Part shown: positions 15,267-23,285 of the stretch, piece by piece
How the letters are laid out: every line of letters begins with the position of its first letter
Numbering within the stretch: the stretch's first letter is position 1
NCBI GenBank assembly: GCA_910585715.1
Contig: CAJUEX010000047.1
Coordinates: 1 to 29,348 of the forward strand
Source of the DNA: an uncultured Lachnospiraceae bacterium
GTDB taxonomy: Bacteria > Bacillota > Clostridia > Lachnospirales > Lachnospiraceae
Reading direction: 5' to 3'
DNA: 29,348 nucleotides
Program-made: the position numbers and the translations under genes
The notes under the pieces: generated by a model
Told to the model about the DNA's origin: nothing
The model's input: only the letters and a program-made list of their open reading frames with translations
Databases searched by the model: none

Positions 15267-16268
15267 ATGGCAGTAAAAGTAGCAATTAACGGTTTTGGAC
15301 GTATCGGTCGTCTTGCATTCAGACAGATGTTCGGTGCAGAAGGATACGAAGTAGTAGCAATCAATGACTTGACAAGTCCCAAGATGCTGGCACATTTATT
15401 AAAATATGATTCAGCTCAGGGTAAATATGCATTAGCTGATAAAGTAACAGCTGGTGAAGATTCTATCACAGTTGACGGAAAAGAAATCAAAATCTACGCA
15501 AAAGCAAATGCTGAAGAGCTTCCATGGGGAGATTTAGATGTAGACGTTGTATTAGAGTGTACAGGCTTCTATACATCCAAAGAAAAAGCATCTGCTCACA
15601 TCAAAGCAGGCGCAAAGAAAGTTGTTATTTCTGCTCCGGCAGGAAATGACCTTCCTACAATTGTTTACAATGTAAACCATACAACATTGACAAAGGAAGA
15701 CACCGTTATTTCCGCAGCTTCCTGTACAACAAACTGCTTAGCACCTATGGCAAAGGCTCTTCATGAGTTAGCAGGTATCAAGTCCGGTATTATGAGCACA
15801 ATCCATGCTTACACAGGCGACCAGATGATTCTTGACGGACCACAGAGAAAAGGCGATTTAAGAAGAAGCCGCGCAGGCGCTGTAAATATCGTTCCTAACT
15901 CAACAGGCGCTGCAAAAGCTATCGGTTTAGTTATTCCTGAATTAAACGGTAAATTAATCGGTTCCGCTCAGCGTGTGCCTACCCCTACAGGTTCTACAAC
16001 TATCTTAGTTGCAACAGTTGAAAAATCCGTAACAAAGGAAGAAATCAACGCAGCTATGAAAGCAGCAGCTACAGAATCCTACGGCTACAATGAAGATGAA
16101 ATCGTATCCAGCGATATCGTTGGTATGACATATGGTTCTTTATTCGATGCAACTCAGACAATGGTTGGCGAAAACAACTTAGTACAGGTTGTATCATGGT
16201 ATGATAATGAGAACTCTTATGTAAGCCAGATGGTTCGTACAATCAAATACTTTGCTGAATTAGCATAA
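15267..16268 (+). CDS. gap: Glyceraldehyde-3-phosphate dehydrogenase, type I
   Basis: 333 residues, the usual length. It oxidises glyceraldehyde-3-phosphate with NAD and phosphate to 1,3-bisphosphoglycerate in the cytoplasm. Visible features are the Rossmann start VAINGFGRIGRLAFRQ, AINDLT with the NAD-ribose-binding Asp, the catalytic SAASCTTNCLAP (Cys near 153), the histidine in IMSTIHAYTGDQ, RAGAVNIVPNSTGAAKA, and SWYDNENSYVSQMVRT at the C-terminus. A strong AGGAGG lies before the ATG. It heads the lower-glycolysis operon with pgk and tpiA, and the palindrome at 15191-15206 suggests repression at the promoter. Codon choice is that of a highly expressed gene. Confidence 0.98.
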   Translation: MAVKVAINGFGRIGRLAFRQMFGAEGYEVVAINDLTSPKMLAHLLKYDSAQGKYALADKVTAGEDSITVDGKEIKIYAKANAEELPWGDLDVDVVLECTGFYTSKEKASAHIKAGAKKVVISAPAGNDLPTIVYNVNHTTLTKEDTVISAASCTTNCLAPMAKALHELAGIKSGIMSTIHAYTGDQMILDGPQRKGDLRRSRAGAVNIVPNSTGAAKAIGLVIPELNGKLIGSAQRVPTPTGSTTILVATVEKSVTKEEINAAMKAAATESYGYNEDEIVSSDIVGMTYGSLFDATQTMVGENNLVQVVSWYDNENSYVSQMVRTIKYFAELA

Positions 16269-16287
16269 GTATCAAAGCAGTTGATGA

Positions 16288-16307
16288 CGACAGCTTACAG
16301 GCTGTCG
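16288..16307 (+). other. Intercistronic hairpin after gap
   Basis: CGACAGC (16288-16294) pairs with GCTGTCG (16301-16307) around TTACAG, 20 bases after the gap stop. No T-run follows. It could protect the gap mRNA from 3' exonucleases or mark a processing site. Confidence 0.45.
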
Positions 16308-16324
16308 CATGAGAAGACCTATCA

Positions 16325-16358
16325 GGGTCCGGTCTTATGGACCGGGCCCTTTGTTTTT
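16325..16358 (+). terminator. Rho-independent terminator between gap and pgk
   Basis: GGGTCCGGTC (16325-16334) and GACCGGGCCC (16340-16349) form a ten-pair GC-rich stem with one G-U pair around TTATG, followed by TTTGTTTTT. It would end most gap transcripts. The 200 bases to pgk hold only a weak promoter candidate (TTGAAA near 16505), so pgk may depend on readthrough or on that promoter. Confidence 0.85.
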
Positions 16359-16560
16359 GCCAGATGGAAACCAGTGTGCCATACCATTGATTTCCGGTAA
16401 ATCTGCGCAGGGCAATAGTTCGTATGCAAAGCGGATTTGTCTGAATGACAATGGTACAGTACGTCAGGCTGCCCATATTTTAATCCGGCAGATAGCAGAG
16501 TAGTGTTGAAAACAGAGCTGCTAAAAATAATAAATGAAATAAAAATCAGGAGGCAGAAAA

Positions 16561-17784
16561 ATGTCATTAAACAAAAAATCAGTTGATGATATCAACGTAA
16601 GCGGAAAGCGCGTGCTCGTAAGATGTGATTTCAATGTACCTTTAAAGGATGGACAGATTACAGATGAAACACGTATCAAGGCAGCGCTTCCTACCATTGA
16701 AAAATTAATCAAGGACGGCGGCAAGGTTATCCTTTGCTCACACCTTGGCAAGGTGAAAAACGGCCCTAACGAAGGCGAGTCGTTAGCTCCTGTTGCAAAG
16801 AGACTTTCTGAAAAATTAGGAAAAGAAGTTAATTTCGTAGCAGACGATAACGTAACCGGAGAAGCAGCAACAAAAGCGGTTGCAGACATGAAAGAAGGAG
16901 ATGTGGTACTGCTTCAGAATACACGTTTCCGCGGTTCTGAAGAAACAAAGAACGGAGAAGCATTTTCTAAAGAGCTGGCAGACCTTTGCGATGCTTATGT
17001 ATGCGATGCCTTTGGTTCTTCCCATAGAGCACATGCATCCGTTGCCGGCGTAACAGAGGTAGTGCGCGCAAAAGGCGGAGAATGTGCAGTTGGATATTTA
17101 ATGCAGAAGGAAATTGATTTCCTCGGCAATGCAGTGGAAAATCCGGTAAGGCCTTTCGTTGCAATTCTTGGCGGCGCCAAGGTTGCTGACAAATTAAACG
17201 TTATCAACAACTTACTGGAAAAATGCGATACCCTGATTATCGGCGGAGGCATGGCATTTACCTTCTTAAAAGCAAAAGGCTATGAAGTGGGCAACTCTTT
17301 AGTGGACAACGAGAAGCTTGACTATTGTAAGGAAATGATGGAAAAGGCTGAAAAGCTTGGCAAGAAGCTGCTGCTTCCTGTAGACACCACCATTGCAGCT
17401 TCCTTCCCGAATCCTATCGATGCCAATATTGACGTTCAGGTTGTAGATGCAGACAAGATTCCTGCCGATATGGAAGGACTTGACATCGGAACAAAGACAG
17501 CAGAATTATATGCAGATGCAGTAAAATCCGCAAAGACAGTTGTATGGAACGGACCAATGGGCGTATTTGAAAATCCGGTTCTTGCAAAAGGCACCATTGC
17601 AGTTGCAAAGGCTCTAGCAGAAACAGATGCTACCACCATTATCGGCGGCGGTGACTCTGCAGCAGCAGTAAACCAGTTAGGCTTTGCTGACAAAATGTCC
17701 CATATTTCCACAGGCGGCGGCGCTTCCCTTGAGTTTTTGGAAGGAAAGGTGCTTCCGGGCGTAGCGGCAGCAGACGATAAATAA
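16561..17784 (+). CDS. pgk: Phosphoglycerate kinase
   Basis: 407 residues, slightly above the usual 390-400. It transfers the acyl phosphate of 1,3-bisphosphoglycerate to ADP, making ATP. Family motifs in order: GKRVLVRCDFNVPL at the N-terminus, ILCSHLGKVKNGPN, LLQNTRFRGSEE, DAFGSSHRAHASV, RPFVAILGGAKVADKL, VWNGPMGVFE and TIIGGGDSAAAVNQLG. The reading LQNTRF, where LENxRF is more common, is a mild variant. CAGGAGG sits eight bases before the ATG. It is the second gene of the glycolytic cluster, separated from gap by a strong terminator, which suggests expression levels differ between gap and pgk-tpiA. Confidence 0.98.
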   Translation: MSLNKKSVDDINVSGKRVLVRCDFNVPLKDGQITDETRIKAALPTIEKLIKDGGKVILCSHLGKVKNGPNEGESLAPVAKRLSEKLGKEVNFVADDNVTGEAATKAVADMKEGDVVLLQNTRFRGSEETKNGEAFSKELADLCDAYVCDAFGSSHRAHASVAGVTEVVRAKGGECAVGYLMQKEIDFLGNAVENPVRPFVAILGGAKVADKLNVINNLLEKCDTLIIGGGMAFTFLKAKGYEVGNSLVDNEKLDYCKEMMEKAEKLGKKLLLPVDTTIAASFPNPIDANIDVQVVDADKIPADMEGLDIGTKTAELYADAVKSAKTVVWNGPMGVFENPVLAKGTIAVAKALAETDATTIIGGGDSAAAVNQLGFADKMSHISTGGGASLEFLEGKVLPGVAAADDK

Positions 17785-17801
17785 TCAGACGTCTCTGACG
17801 G

Positions 17802-17818
17802 CGGCATACAGGATGCCG
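17802..17818 (+). other. Intercistronic hairpin between pgk and tpiA
   Basis: CGGCAT (17802-17807) pairs with ATGCCG (17813-17818) around ACAGG, in the 94-bp gap. No T-run follows. It resembles the hairpin after gap in position after the stop and in its ACAG loop. Confidence 0.4.
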
Positions 17819-17878
17819 GAAAGAAAAGATATATATTTGCATGAGCAAATGAAAATGAAATAAAAGGAGATTACCAAA

Positions 17879-18625
17879 ATGGCCAGAAAGAAAATTATTG
17901 CCGGAAACTGGAAAATGAACATGACTCCCAGTGAAGCAGTAGAATTAATCAACACATTAAAACCATTAGTAGCTACAGAGAAAGCAGATGTTGTTTTCTG
18001 CGTGCCTGCTATTGACATTATCCCAGCTATGGAAGCAGCAAAAGGCTCTAACATCCAGATTGGCGCAGAAAATATGTACTTTGAGGAAAAGGGTGCCTAC
18101 ACAGGAGAAATCTCTCCAGCCATGCTGACCGACGTGGGAGTGAAATATGTCATCATCGGACATTCCGAAAGAAGAGAATATTTTGCAGAAACTGACGAAA
18201 CAGTTAATAAAAAAGTATTAAAGGCTTTCGAACACGGCATTACCCCAATCGTATGCTGCGGCGAAACCCTTACCCAGAGAGAACAGGGCGTTACCATTGA
18301 TTTTATCCGCCAGCAGATTAAGATTGCATTCTTAAATGTAACAGCAGACCAGGCAAAGACAGCCGTTATCGCTTATGAGCCAATCTGGGCTATCGGAACA
18401 GGCAAGACAGCTACTTCCGATCAGGCACAGGAAGTTTGCTCCGCTATCCGCGCATGCATTAGAGAAATTTATGATGAAGCTACCGCAGAAGCAATCCGCA
18501 TTCAGTACGGCGGTTCCGTAAATGCTTCCACAGCAGCAGAATTATTTGCAAAACCGGACATTGACGGCGGCCTTGTAGGCGGTGCGGCATTAAAGCCGGA
18601 TTTTGGAAAGATTGTAAACTATTAA
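17879..18625 (+). CDS. tpiA: Triosephosphate isomerase
   Basis: 248 residues, normal length. It interconverts dihydroxyacetone phosphate and glyceraldehyde-3-phosphate. The N-terminal IIAGNWKMNMTPSEA carries the catalytic Asn and Lys; IIGHSERREYF holds the catalytic His; AYEPIWAIGTGKTA holds the catalytic Glu and the mobile loop 6; the C-terminal IQYGGSVNA and GGLVGGAAL bind phosphate. AAAGGAG precedes the ATG. It is the last gene of the glycolytic cluster and is followed by a strong terminator at 18693; the phosphoglycerate mutase gene that often follows in Clostridia is not here. Confidence 0.98.
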   Translation: MARKKIIAGNWKMNMTPSEAVELINTLKPLVATEKADVVFCVPAIDIIPAMEAAKGSNIQIGAENMYFEEKGAYTGEISPAMLTDVGVKYVIIGHSERREYFAETDETVNKKVLKAFEHGITPIVCCGETLTQREQGVTIDFIRQQIKIAFLNVTADQAKTAVIAYEPIWAIGTGKTATSDQAQEVCSAIRACIREIYDEATAEAIRIQYGGSVNASTAAELFAKPDIDGGLVGGAALKPDFGKIVNY

Positions 18626-18692
18626 TTTGCTTTGCAGATAAATAGTGGCGGATGACAAATAAGAAGTGTGAGATTCCATAAAAGTAATTGAG

Positions 18693-18729
18693 ACATCCCA
18701 AAAGCTGTAATGACTTTTGGGATGTTTTA
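18693..18729 (+). terminator. Terminator of the glycolytic operon
   Basis: ACATCCCAAAAG (18693-18704) and CTTTTGGGATGT (18714-18725) are perfect complements around CTGTAATGA, followed by TTTAT. The A-run before the CCC block could also let it work in the other direction. Confidence 0.85.
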
Positions 18730-18759
18730 TGCAATCATGCAATATTATGTAATTTGTTA

Positions 18760-18792
18760 CAAATAAGAATATTAACAATATATTCTTATTTG
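18760..18792. repeat. 13-bp perfect inverted repeat upstream of the tandem secreted-protein genes
   Basis: CAAATAAGAATAT (18760-18772) and ATATTCTTATTTG (18780-18792) are exact complements around TAACAAT. It is AT-rich, has no T-run of terminator type, and lies about 64 bp upstream of the -35 at 18856. An upstream operator or activator site is the likeliest reading. Confidence 0.5.
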
Positions 18793-18855
18793 CAAACAGT
18801 TGTAGGCATTATCTGTAAATTTCTGTAACATTTATCTACAATTAAGCAGAAATAC

Positions 18856-18884
18856 TTGAAAACAAAAACAATTTTCTGTATACT
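18856..18884 (+). promoter_or_regulatory. Promoter of the tandem secreted-protein genes
   Basis: TTGAAA (18856-18861), 17-bp spacer, TATACT (18879-18884), about 30 bases before the first ribosome site. Both paralogous genes probably share it, as no terminator lies between them. Confidence 0.65.
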
Positions 18885-18921
18885 TGCTTTATAAAAAACT
18901 GTATGTGAGAAAGGAGAAAAT

Positions 18922-19512
18922 ATGAATTCATTAAACAAAAGAAAGTCCGCACTGCTTGTATGTATGGGGCTGGTAATGGCATTGGTGCTTACTGTATTTG
19001 CGCCTGCAGCCGGCATGGAGGTGCAGGCGGTAAGAAAAGTTACCAGCAATTATAAGTACAGAAAGGCGCCTGCAGCAAAAACGGGCACTACAATCGTTAC
19101 GGCAAGGCCGTATAAAGAATCTAATAACAGGAAAAAAGCCATGACTGCCGTATCATGGGTTAAATTTACAGCCCCAAAGGCAGGAACCTATCAGTTTACT
19201 TTTTCTGATTATGTGGTAAAAGCAAATAAAAATGAAAAGTTTTATGGAGCAATAACCATGCATACAGGAATAAGCAGTTATGCAGACAGTTCATATCCAC
19301 AAACCTATTTAAAGGTAAAAACAAATGGAGGAAAGACGTATACTTTGTATATGTGTTCACCCTCAGCTTACATAAAGCCTGCAAAAGCTGATACATATGA
19401 TTCCTTATCAACCCGTACGGCTACCGTGAAATTAAAAAAGGGACAAATTGTATTTATGGATTTTAATAATGGCAGCACGATTACCTGCAAAGTAAAAATT
19501 AAGAAGAAATAA
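18922..19512 (+). CDS. Secreted protein of unknown function, paralogue A
   Basis: 196 residues with a clear signal peptide: KRK, a hydrophobic core of about 20 residues, and probable cleavage after MEVQA (residue 36). The mature part is basic and looks all-beta; WVKFTAPKAGTYQFTFSDY and YLKVKTNGGKTYTLYM resemble the beta-sandwich strands of pre-peptidase C-terminal (PPC)-like domains. No catalytic motif, anchor or LPxTG is visible; the C-terminus is KVKIKKK. The family is not known to me. AAGGAG precedes the ATG. The next gene is a paralogue of identical length, and the N-terminal strand phrases also recall the large secreted protein at 27685-29100 (EAGTYYLAADN). Confidence 0.8.
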   Translation: MNSLNKRKSALLVCMGLVMALVLTVFAPAAGMEVQAVRKVTSNYKYRKAPAAKTGTTIVTARPYKESNNRKKAMTAVSWVKFTAPKAGTYQFTFSDYVVKANKNEKFYGAITMHTGISSYADSSYPQTYLKVKTNGGKTYTLYMCSPSAYIKPAKADTYDSLSTRTATVKLKKGQIVFMDFNNGSTITCKVKIKKK

Positions 19513-19537
19513 GCATAATGCTTAGTAAGGAGAAAAT

Positions 19538-20128
19538 ATGAACTCAATGAAAAAAAGAAAGTCCGCATTACTTGTATGCATGGGCTTGGTAATGGCATTG
19601 GCGCTCACTGTATTTGCGCCTGCAGCCGGCATGGAGGTGCAGGCGGTAAGAAAGATTACCAGCAATTACAAGTATAGAAAAGCCCCGGCAGCAAAAACCG
19701 GTACTACAATCGTTACGGCAAGGCCATATAAAAGCTCCAATAATAGTAAGAAAGCTATGAGTGCCGTATCATGGGTTAAATTTACAGCCCCAAAGGCAGG
19801 AACTTATCAGTTTACTTTTTCTGATTATATGGTAAAAAATAAGAAAGATGATATTCTGTTTGGAGCAATCTCTATGTATACAGGAATAAGCAGATATGCA
19901 GACGCTGCATATCCGGACAATCATTTAAAAGTAAAAACACAAGGTGGAAAAACCTATTCGTTGGATATGTGTTCTGCGGCTTCTTATCGGAAGTATGGAA
20001 AAATAACAACTGCCACCTCTTTGCCCAGCCGGACGGCTACCGTGAAGTTGAAAAAGGGACAAATTGTATTTATGAACTTTAATAATAGTAAAACAGCTAC
20101 CTGTAAAGTAAAAATTAAAAAGAAATAA
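19538..20128 (+). CDS. Secreted protein of unknown function, paralogue B
   Basis: 196 residues and alignable with paralogue A without gaps. By hand count about 42 positions differ (roughly 78% identity), but only about 7 of these fall in the first 97 residues; most of the rest lie in residues 98-165, and the C-terminal stretch RTATVKLKKGQIVFM is again identical. Signal peptide and likely cleavage site are the same. The ribosome site and start region (AAGGAGAAAATATGAA) are also shared with paralogue A, so the duplication included the leader. The genes are 25 bp apart and co-transcribed. The function is unknown; the divergence is in what may be an exposed face. Confidence 0.8.
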   Translation: MNSMKKRKSALLVCMGLVMALALTVFAPAAGMEVQAVRKITSNYKYRKAPAAKTGTTIVTARPYKSSNNSKKAMSAVSWVKFTAPKAGTYQFTFSDYMVKNKKDDILFGAISMYTGISRYADAAYPDNHLKVKTQGGKTYSLDMCSAASYRKYGKITTATSLPSRTATVKLKKGQIVFMNFNNSKTATCKVKIKKK

Positions 20129-20149
20129 GCAAATTTTTTCAAAAAAACG

Positions 20150-20178
20150 TTGCCAAGCCTGCTGTCCTGTGCTAAAAT
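20150..20178 (+). promoter_or_regulatory. secG promoter
   Basis: TTGCCA (20150-20155), 17-bp spacer, TAAAAT (20173-20178), about 18 bases before the TAGGAGG ribosome site. It probably also drives rnr and smpB by readthrough of the short terminator at 20458. Confidence 0.6.
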
Positions 20179-20208
20179 AAACCTTGTTTGACATTAGGAG
20201 GTTTAAAA

Positions 20209-20448
20209 ATGGGTACAATAAGATTGATTTTAACAATAGTTTTCATATTAGTATGTATTGCAATTACAGTGCTTGTACTGATGCAGGAGGGAAAATCGGC
20301 AGGGCTTGGAGCTATCAGTGGTGTAGCGGAGTCATACTGGGGCAAGAATAAAGGCCGTTCCATGGAAGGCGCTCTGGTAAAGATTACAAAGATTCTGGCC
20401 GTTGCTTTTTTACTCCTTGCGGTAGTATTGAACATTAACAAATTTTAG
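20209..20448 (+). CDS. secG: Preprotein translocase subunit SecG
   Basis: 79 residues with two membrane segments (about 4-24 and 56-76) joined by the conserved cytoplasmic loop LMQEGKSAGLGAISG, the SecG hallmark. SecG joins SecYE in the general secretion channel and aids SecA-driven export. ATG 20209 is preceded by AGGAGG with the right spacing; the frame upstream to 20188 lacks that support. It is followed at once by a short terminator and rnr, and secG-rnr-smpB-ssrA is a common gene order in Firmicutes. Confidence 0.95.
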   Translation: MGTIRLILTIVFILVCIAITVLVLMQEGKSAGLGAISGVAESYWGKNKGRSMEGALVKITKILAVAFLLLAVVLNINKF

Positions 20449-20457
20449 GAAATGTAA

Positions 20458-20485
20458 GCACTCTTTATAGAGTGCTTTTCTTTTT
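20458..20485 (+). terminator. Short terminator between secG and rnr
   Basis: GCACTCT (20458-20464) and AGAGTGC (20469-20475) pair around TTAT, followed by TTTTCTTTTT. The T-run abuts the GGAGA ribosome site of rnr, so transcripts that read through have a hairpin just before the rnr start. It probably lowers rnr and smpB expression relative to secG. Confidence 0.7.
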
Positions 20486-20495
20486 GGAGAAAAGA

Positions 20496-22679
20496 ATGAG
20501 TAAAAAAACATTGGAAGAAAGAAAAAAGTTAATATGTGACTTTGTGGCGGAAGACTTATATGTTCCCATGAAGGAAAAAGAGCTGGCAATTATGTTTCAG
20601 GTGGAGCCGGAGGAGAGGCCGGAGTTTAAGAAGGTGTTGGAAAGCCTGTTGGCAGAAGGAAAGCTGCAGATTACCAAAAGAGGAAAATATGTAAAGCCGG
20701 AAAAAGAAGCTTTAATTGGCACCTTTATCAGCAATGCAAAAGGCTTTGGCTTTGTGGAAATAGAAGGACAGCCAGAGGACTTTTATGTGCCGGAAACAAA
20801 GGTGAACGGAGCCTTTCATCAGGATAAAGTGGAAATCGCCCTTCTTCCCGGCAAAAGGGGAATGCGTCAGGAAGCGGAAGTAGTGGCTGTTTTGGAAAGA
20901 GGTATGAAAACAGTTGTGGGCACCTTTGAAAGAGGGAAAAGCTTTGGCTTTGTAGTGCCGGACAATAAAAAGCTGCCGGATGATATTTTTATCCCGCTGG
21001 AACGTTCTAAAGGAGCTGTCAACGGACATAAGGTAGTAGTGGAAATAACAGACTATGGAAAAGGCTATAAGGGAAAGCGTCCGGAAGGAAAAGTGGTGGA
21101 GATTTTAGGCCATATAAACGACCCGGGGGTGGATATTTTAGCAATTGTAAAAGGCTTTGACCTTCCTATGGAATTTTCGGAAAAGGTATTAAGTCAGGCG
21201 GAGCGGGTTGGAAAAGAAGTGTCTGCAGCGGATATGGAAGGAAGAAAAGACCTGAGGAAAGTGGAAATGGTTACCATTGACGGGGAGGATGCAAAGGATT
21301 TGGATGATGCCGTAAGCCTTACCGTAAAGGATGACAAATACTATTTGGGAGTCCATATTGCAGATGTGACCAATTATGTGCAGGAAAATTCCGCTCTGGA
21401 CAGAGAAGCCCTGAAAAGAGGCACAAGCGTGTATTTAGTGGACCGGGTAATTCCCATGTTGCCTCATACCTTGTCTAATGGAATCTGCTCCCTGAATGAA
21501 GGAGTGGACCGGCTTGCATTAAGCTGTCTTATGACTATTGACAAAAAAGGAATAGTGACGGATTATGAAATTGCGGAAACCGTCATTAACGTAAACCGCC
21601 GCATGTCCTACACAAGCGTGAAAAAGATTTTAGAGGACAAGGATGAGAAGGAACGGGAAAACTATAAAGAACTTGTCCCCATGTTTGAGCATATGGCAGA
21701 GCTTTCCGGAATTTTAAGAAAAAACAGGCAGAAAAGAGGCTCCATTGATTTTGATTTTCAGGAAAGCAGGATTCTTCTTGATAAAGAGGGACATCCAGTT
21801 GCCATTGAGCCTTATGAAAGAAATGTTGCCACAAAGCTGATTGAGGATTTCATGCTTCTGGCAAACGAGACGGTGGCACAGCATTTTTACTGGATGGAGC
21901 TTCCTTTTGTGTATCGTACCCATGAAGTGCCGGATACGGAAAAAATAAGAAAGCTTATGACCTTTATCGGGAATTTCGGCTATGGAATCAGGCTGAAAAA
22001 TGAAGAGGTCCACCCAAAGGAGCTGCAAAAGCTTTTAGGGAAAATTCAGGGAACTGCAGAAGAAGCCCTTATAAGCCGCCTGGTGCTTCGCAGTATGAAA
22101 CAGGCAAGATATACGGAAAGCTGTACCGGACATTTCGGACTGGCATGTGAATATTATTGCCATTTCACTTCCCCTATCCGCAGATATCCGGACCTGCAGA
22201 TTCACCGGATTATCAAAGAGCAGCTTCGGGGAAGGCTGGGACAGGAAAGAATTGCCCATTACAAAAGCATTTTAACGGAAGTGTGCAGGCATTCTTCAGA
22301 AACAGAGCGAAGAGCTGACGAAGCGGAGAGGGAAACCGACAAGCTGAAAAAGGCGGAATATATGGAAGGCCATATTGGAGAGCAGTTTGAAGGCATTATT
22401 TCAGGAATTACTTCCTGGGGCATTTACGTGGAGCTTCCCAATACGGTGGAAGGAATGGTTCATGTGACTTCCATACCGGGAGATTATTATTACTATGACG
22501 AAAATTCCTATGAGATGGTGGGAAAGGATACCGGAAGAGCATACAAGCTTGGTGAGAAACTTACCATTCAGGTAAAAGATGTGGATAAAATGGCAAAGAC
22601 AATTGATTTTGTGATTCCGTATGGGGAAGAGACTGACAGAACAATGGAAAGCCGTGGAAAAAATCAGAAGGGCAGGTGA
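20496..22679 (+). CDS. rnr: Ribonuclease R
   Basis: 727 residues, the usual length. It is a 3'-to-5' exoribonuclease of the RNase II/RNB family, able to degrade structured RNA and, in the family, active in decay of mRNA freed by trans-translation. An N-terminal winged-helix-like region (about 1-70) is followed by two cold-shock domains (GTFISNAKGFGFVEI and GTFERGKSFGFVVPD), the RNB catalytic core with the metal-binding DGEDAKDLDDAV and YRTHEVPD, HFTSPIRRYPDLQIHR, and a C-terminal S1 domain (GIISGITSWGIYVELPNTVEGMVH). ATG 20496 follows TTGGAGA; the frame upstream to 20472 runs through the terminator. The stop precedes smpB by five bases. Confidence 0.96.
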   Translation: MSKKTLEERKKLICDFVAEDLYVPMKEKELAIMFQVEPEERPEFKKVLESLLAEGKLQITKRGKYVKPEKEALIGTFISNAKGFGFVEIEGQPEDFYVPETKVNGAFHQDKVEIALLPGKRGMRQEAEVVAVLERGMKTVVGTFERGKSFGFVVPDNKKLPDDIFIPLERSKGAVNGHKVVVEITDYGKGYKGKRPEGKVVEILGHINDPGVDILAIVKGFDLPMEFSEKVLSQAERVGKEVSAADMEGRKDLRKVEMVTIDGEDAKDLDDAVSLTVKDDKYYLGVHIADVTNYVQENSALDREALKRGTSVYLVDRVIPMLPHTLSNGICSLNEGVDRLALSCLMTIDKKGIVTDYEIAETVINVNRRMSYTSVKKILEDKDEKERENYKELVPMFEHMAELSGILRKNRQKRGSIDFDFQESRILLDKEGHPVAIEPYERNVATKLIEDFMLLANETVAQHFYWMELPFVYRTHEVPDTEKIRKLMTFIGNFGYGIRLKNEEVHPKELQKLLGKIQGTAEEALISRLVLRSMKQARYTESCTGHFGLACEYYCHFTSPIRRYPDLQIHRIIKEQLRGRLGQERIAHYKSILTEVCRHSSETERRADEAERETDKLKKAEYMEGHIGEQFEGIISGITSWGIYVELPNTVEGMVHVTSIPGDYYYYDENSYEMVGKDTGRAYKLGEKLTIQVKDVDKMAKTIDFVIPYGEETDRTMESRGKNQKGR

Positions 22680-22684
22680 AAAAT

Positions 22685-23149
22685 ATGGGTAAAGAACAGG
22701 GAAAACTGGTAGCAAATAATAAAAAGGCATACTTTGATTTTTTTATTGATGAAAAATATGAAGCGGGGCTGGTGCTGCACGGCACAGAAGTGAAATCACT
22801 GCGTATGGGAAAATGCAGCATAAAGGAAGCCTTTATCCGGATTGAGCAGGGAGAAGCCTTTATATATGGAATGAACATCAGCCCTTATGAAAAGGGAAAT
22901 ATTTTTAATAAAGACCCTCTTCGTATTCGAAAGCTTTTGCTCCACAAGTCGGAAATCCATAAGCTTGCAGGGAAACTTGCAGAAAAGGGATATACATTAG
23001 TGCCACTGCAGGTATATTTTAAGGATGGAAAGGCAAAAATGGAAGTAGGTCTTGCAAGAGGCAAGAAATTATACGATAAGCGCCAGGATATTGCAAAGAA
23101 GGACCAGAGGAGAGAAGCACAGAAGGATTTTAAAATAAAAAATTTATAA
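22685..23149 (+). CDS. smpB: SsrA-binding protein SmpB
   Basis: 154 residues, the normal length. SmpB binds the tRNA-like end of tmRNA and brings it to stalled ribosomes. Visible features: VANNKKAYFDFFIDEKYEAGLVLHGTEVKSLR at the N-terminus, with GTEVKSLR as the family signature, IRKLLLHKSEI, LVPLQVYFKDGKAKMEVGLARGKKLYDKR, and the basic C-terminal tail from about residue 130 (DIAKKDQRREAQKDF), which occupies the mRNA channel. ATG 22685 lies five bases after the rnr stop; a GTG at 22676 overlapping that stop is less likely. Its partner RNA, ssrA, follows 136 bp downstream. Confidence 0.97.
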   Translation: MGKEQGKLVANNKKAYFDFFIDEKYEAGLVLHGTEVKSLRMGKCSIKEAFIRIEQGEAFIYGMNISPYEKGNIFNKDPLRIRKLLLHKSEIHKLAGKLAEKGYTLVPLQVYFKDGKAKMEVGLARGKKLYDKRQDIAKKDQRREAQKDFKIKNL

Positions 23150-23285
23150 AATTATTTTCCAGCCTATAGACGGCAAACAGGTTTACCGATATACTAAGTG
23201 AGAAACAAAGAACTTTCTATTGAGAATCAGAGAAGGAAAAGGACGGTTTTCCGGTTCCCATAGAAAGTGCAGAAAAACTGAATAC

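Noticed and set aside
16309..16503. 64-codon frame between gap and pgk
   Set aside because: It runs through the strong gap terminator stem, has no ribosome site and does not look like a protein family I know.
18480..19411. Several antisense frames over tpiA and the secreted paralogues
   Set aside because: They mirror strongly coding regions, lack ribosome sites and cross terminators.
23150..23285. Promoter of ssrA around TATACT (23190 region)
   Set aside because: A -10-like hexamer is present but no acceptable -35 at 16-18 bp; not reported as a feature.
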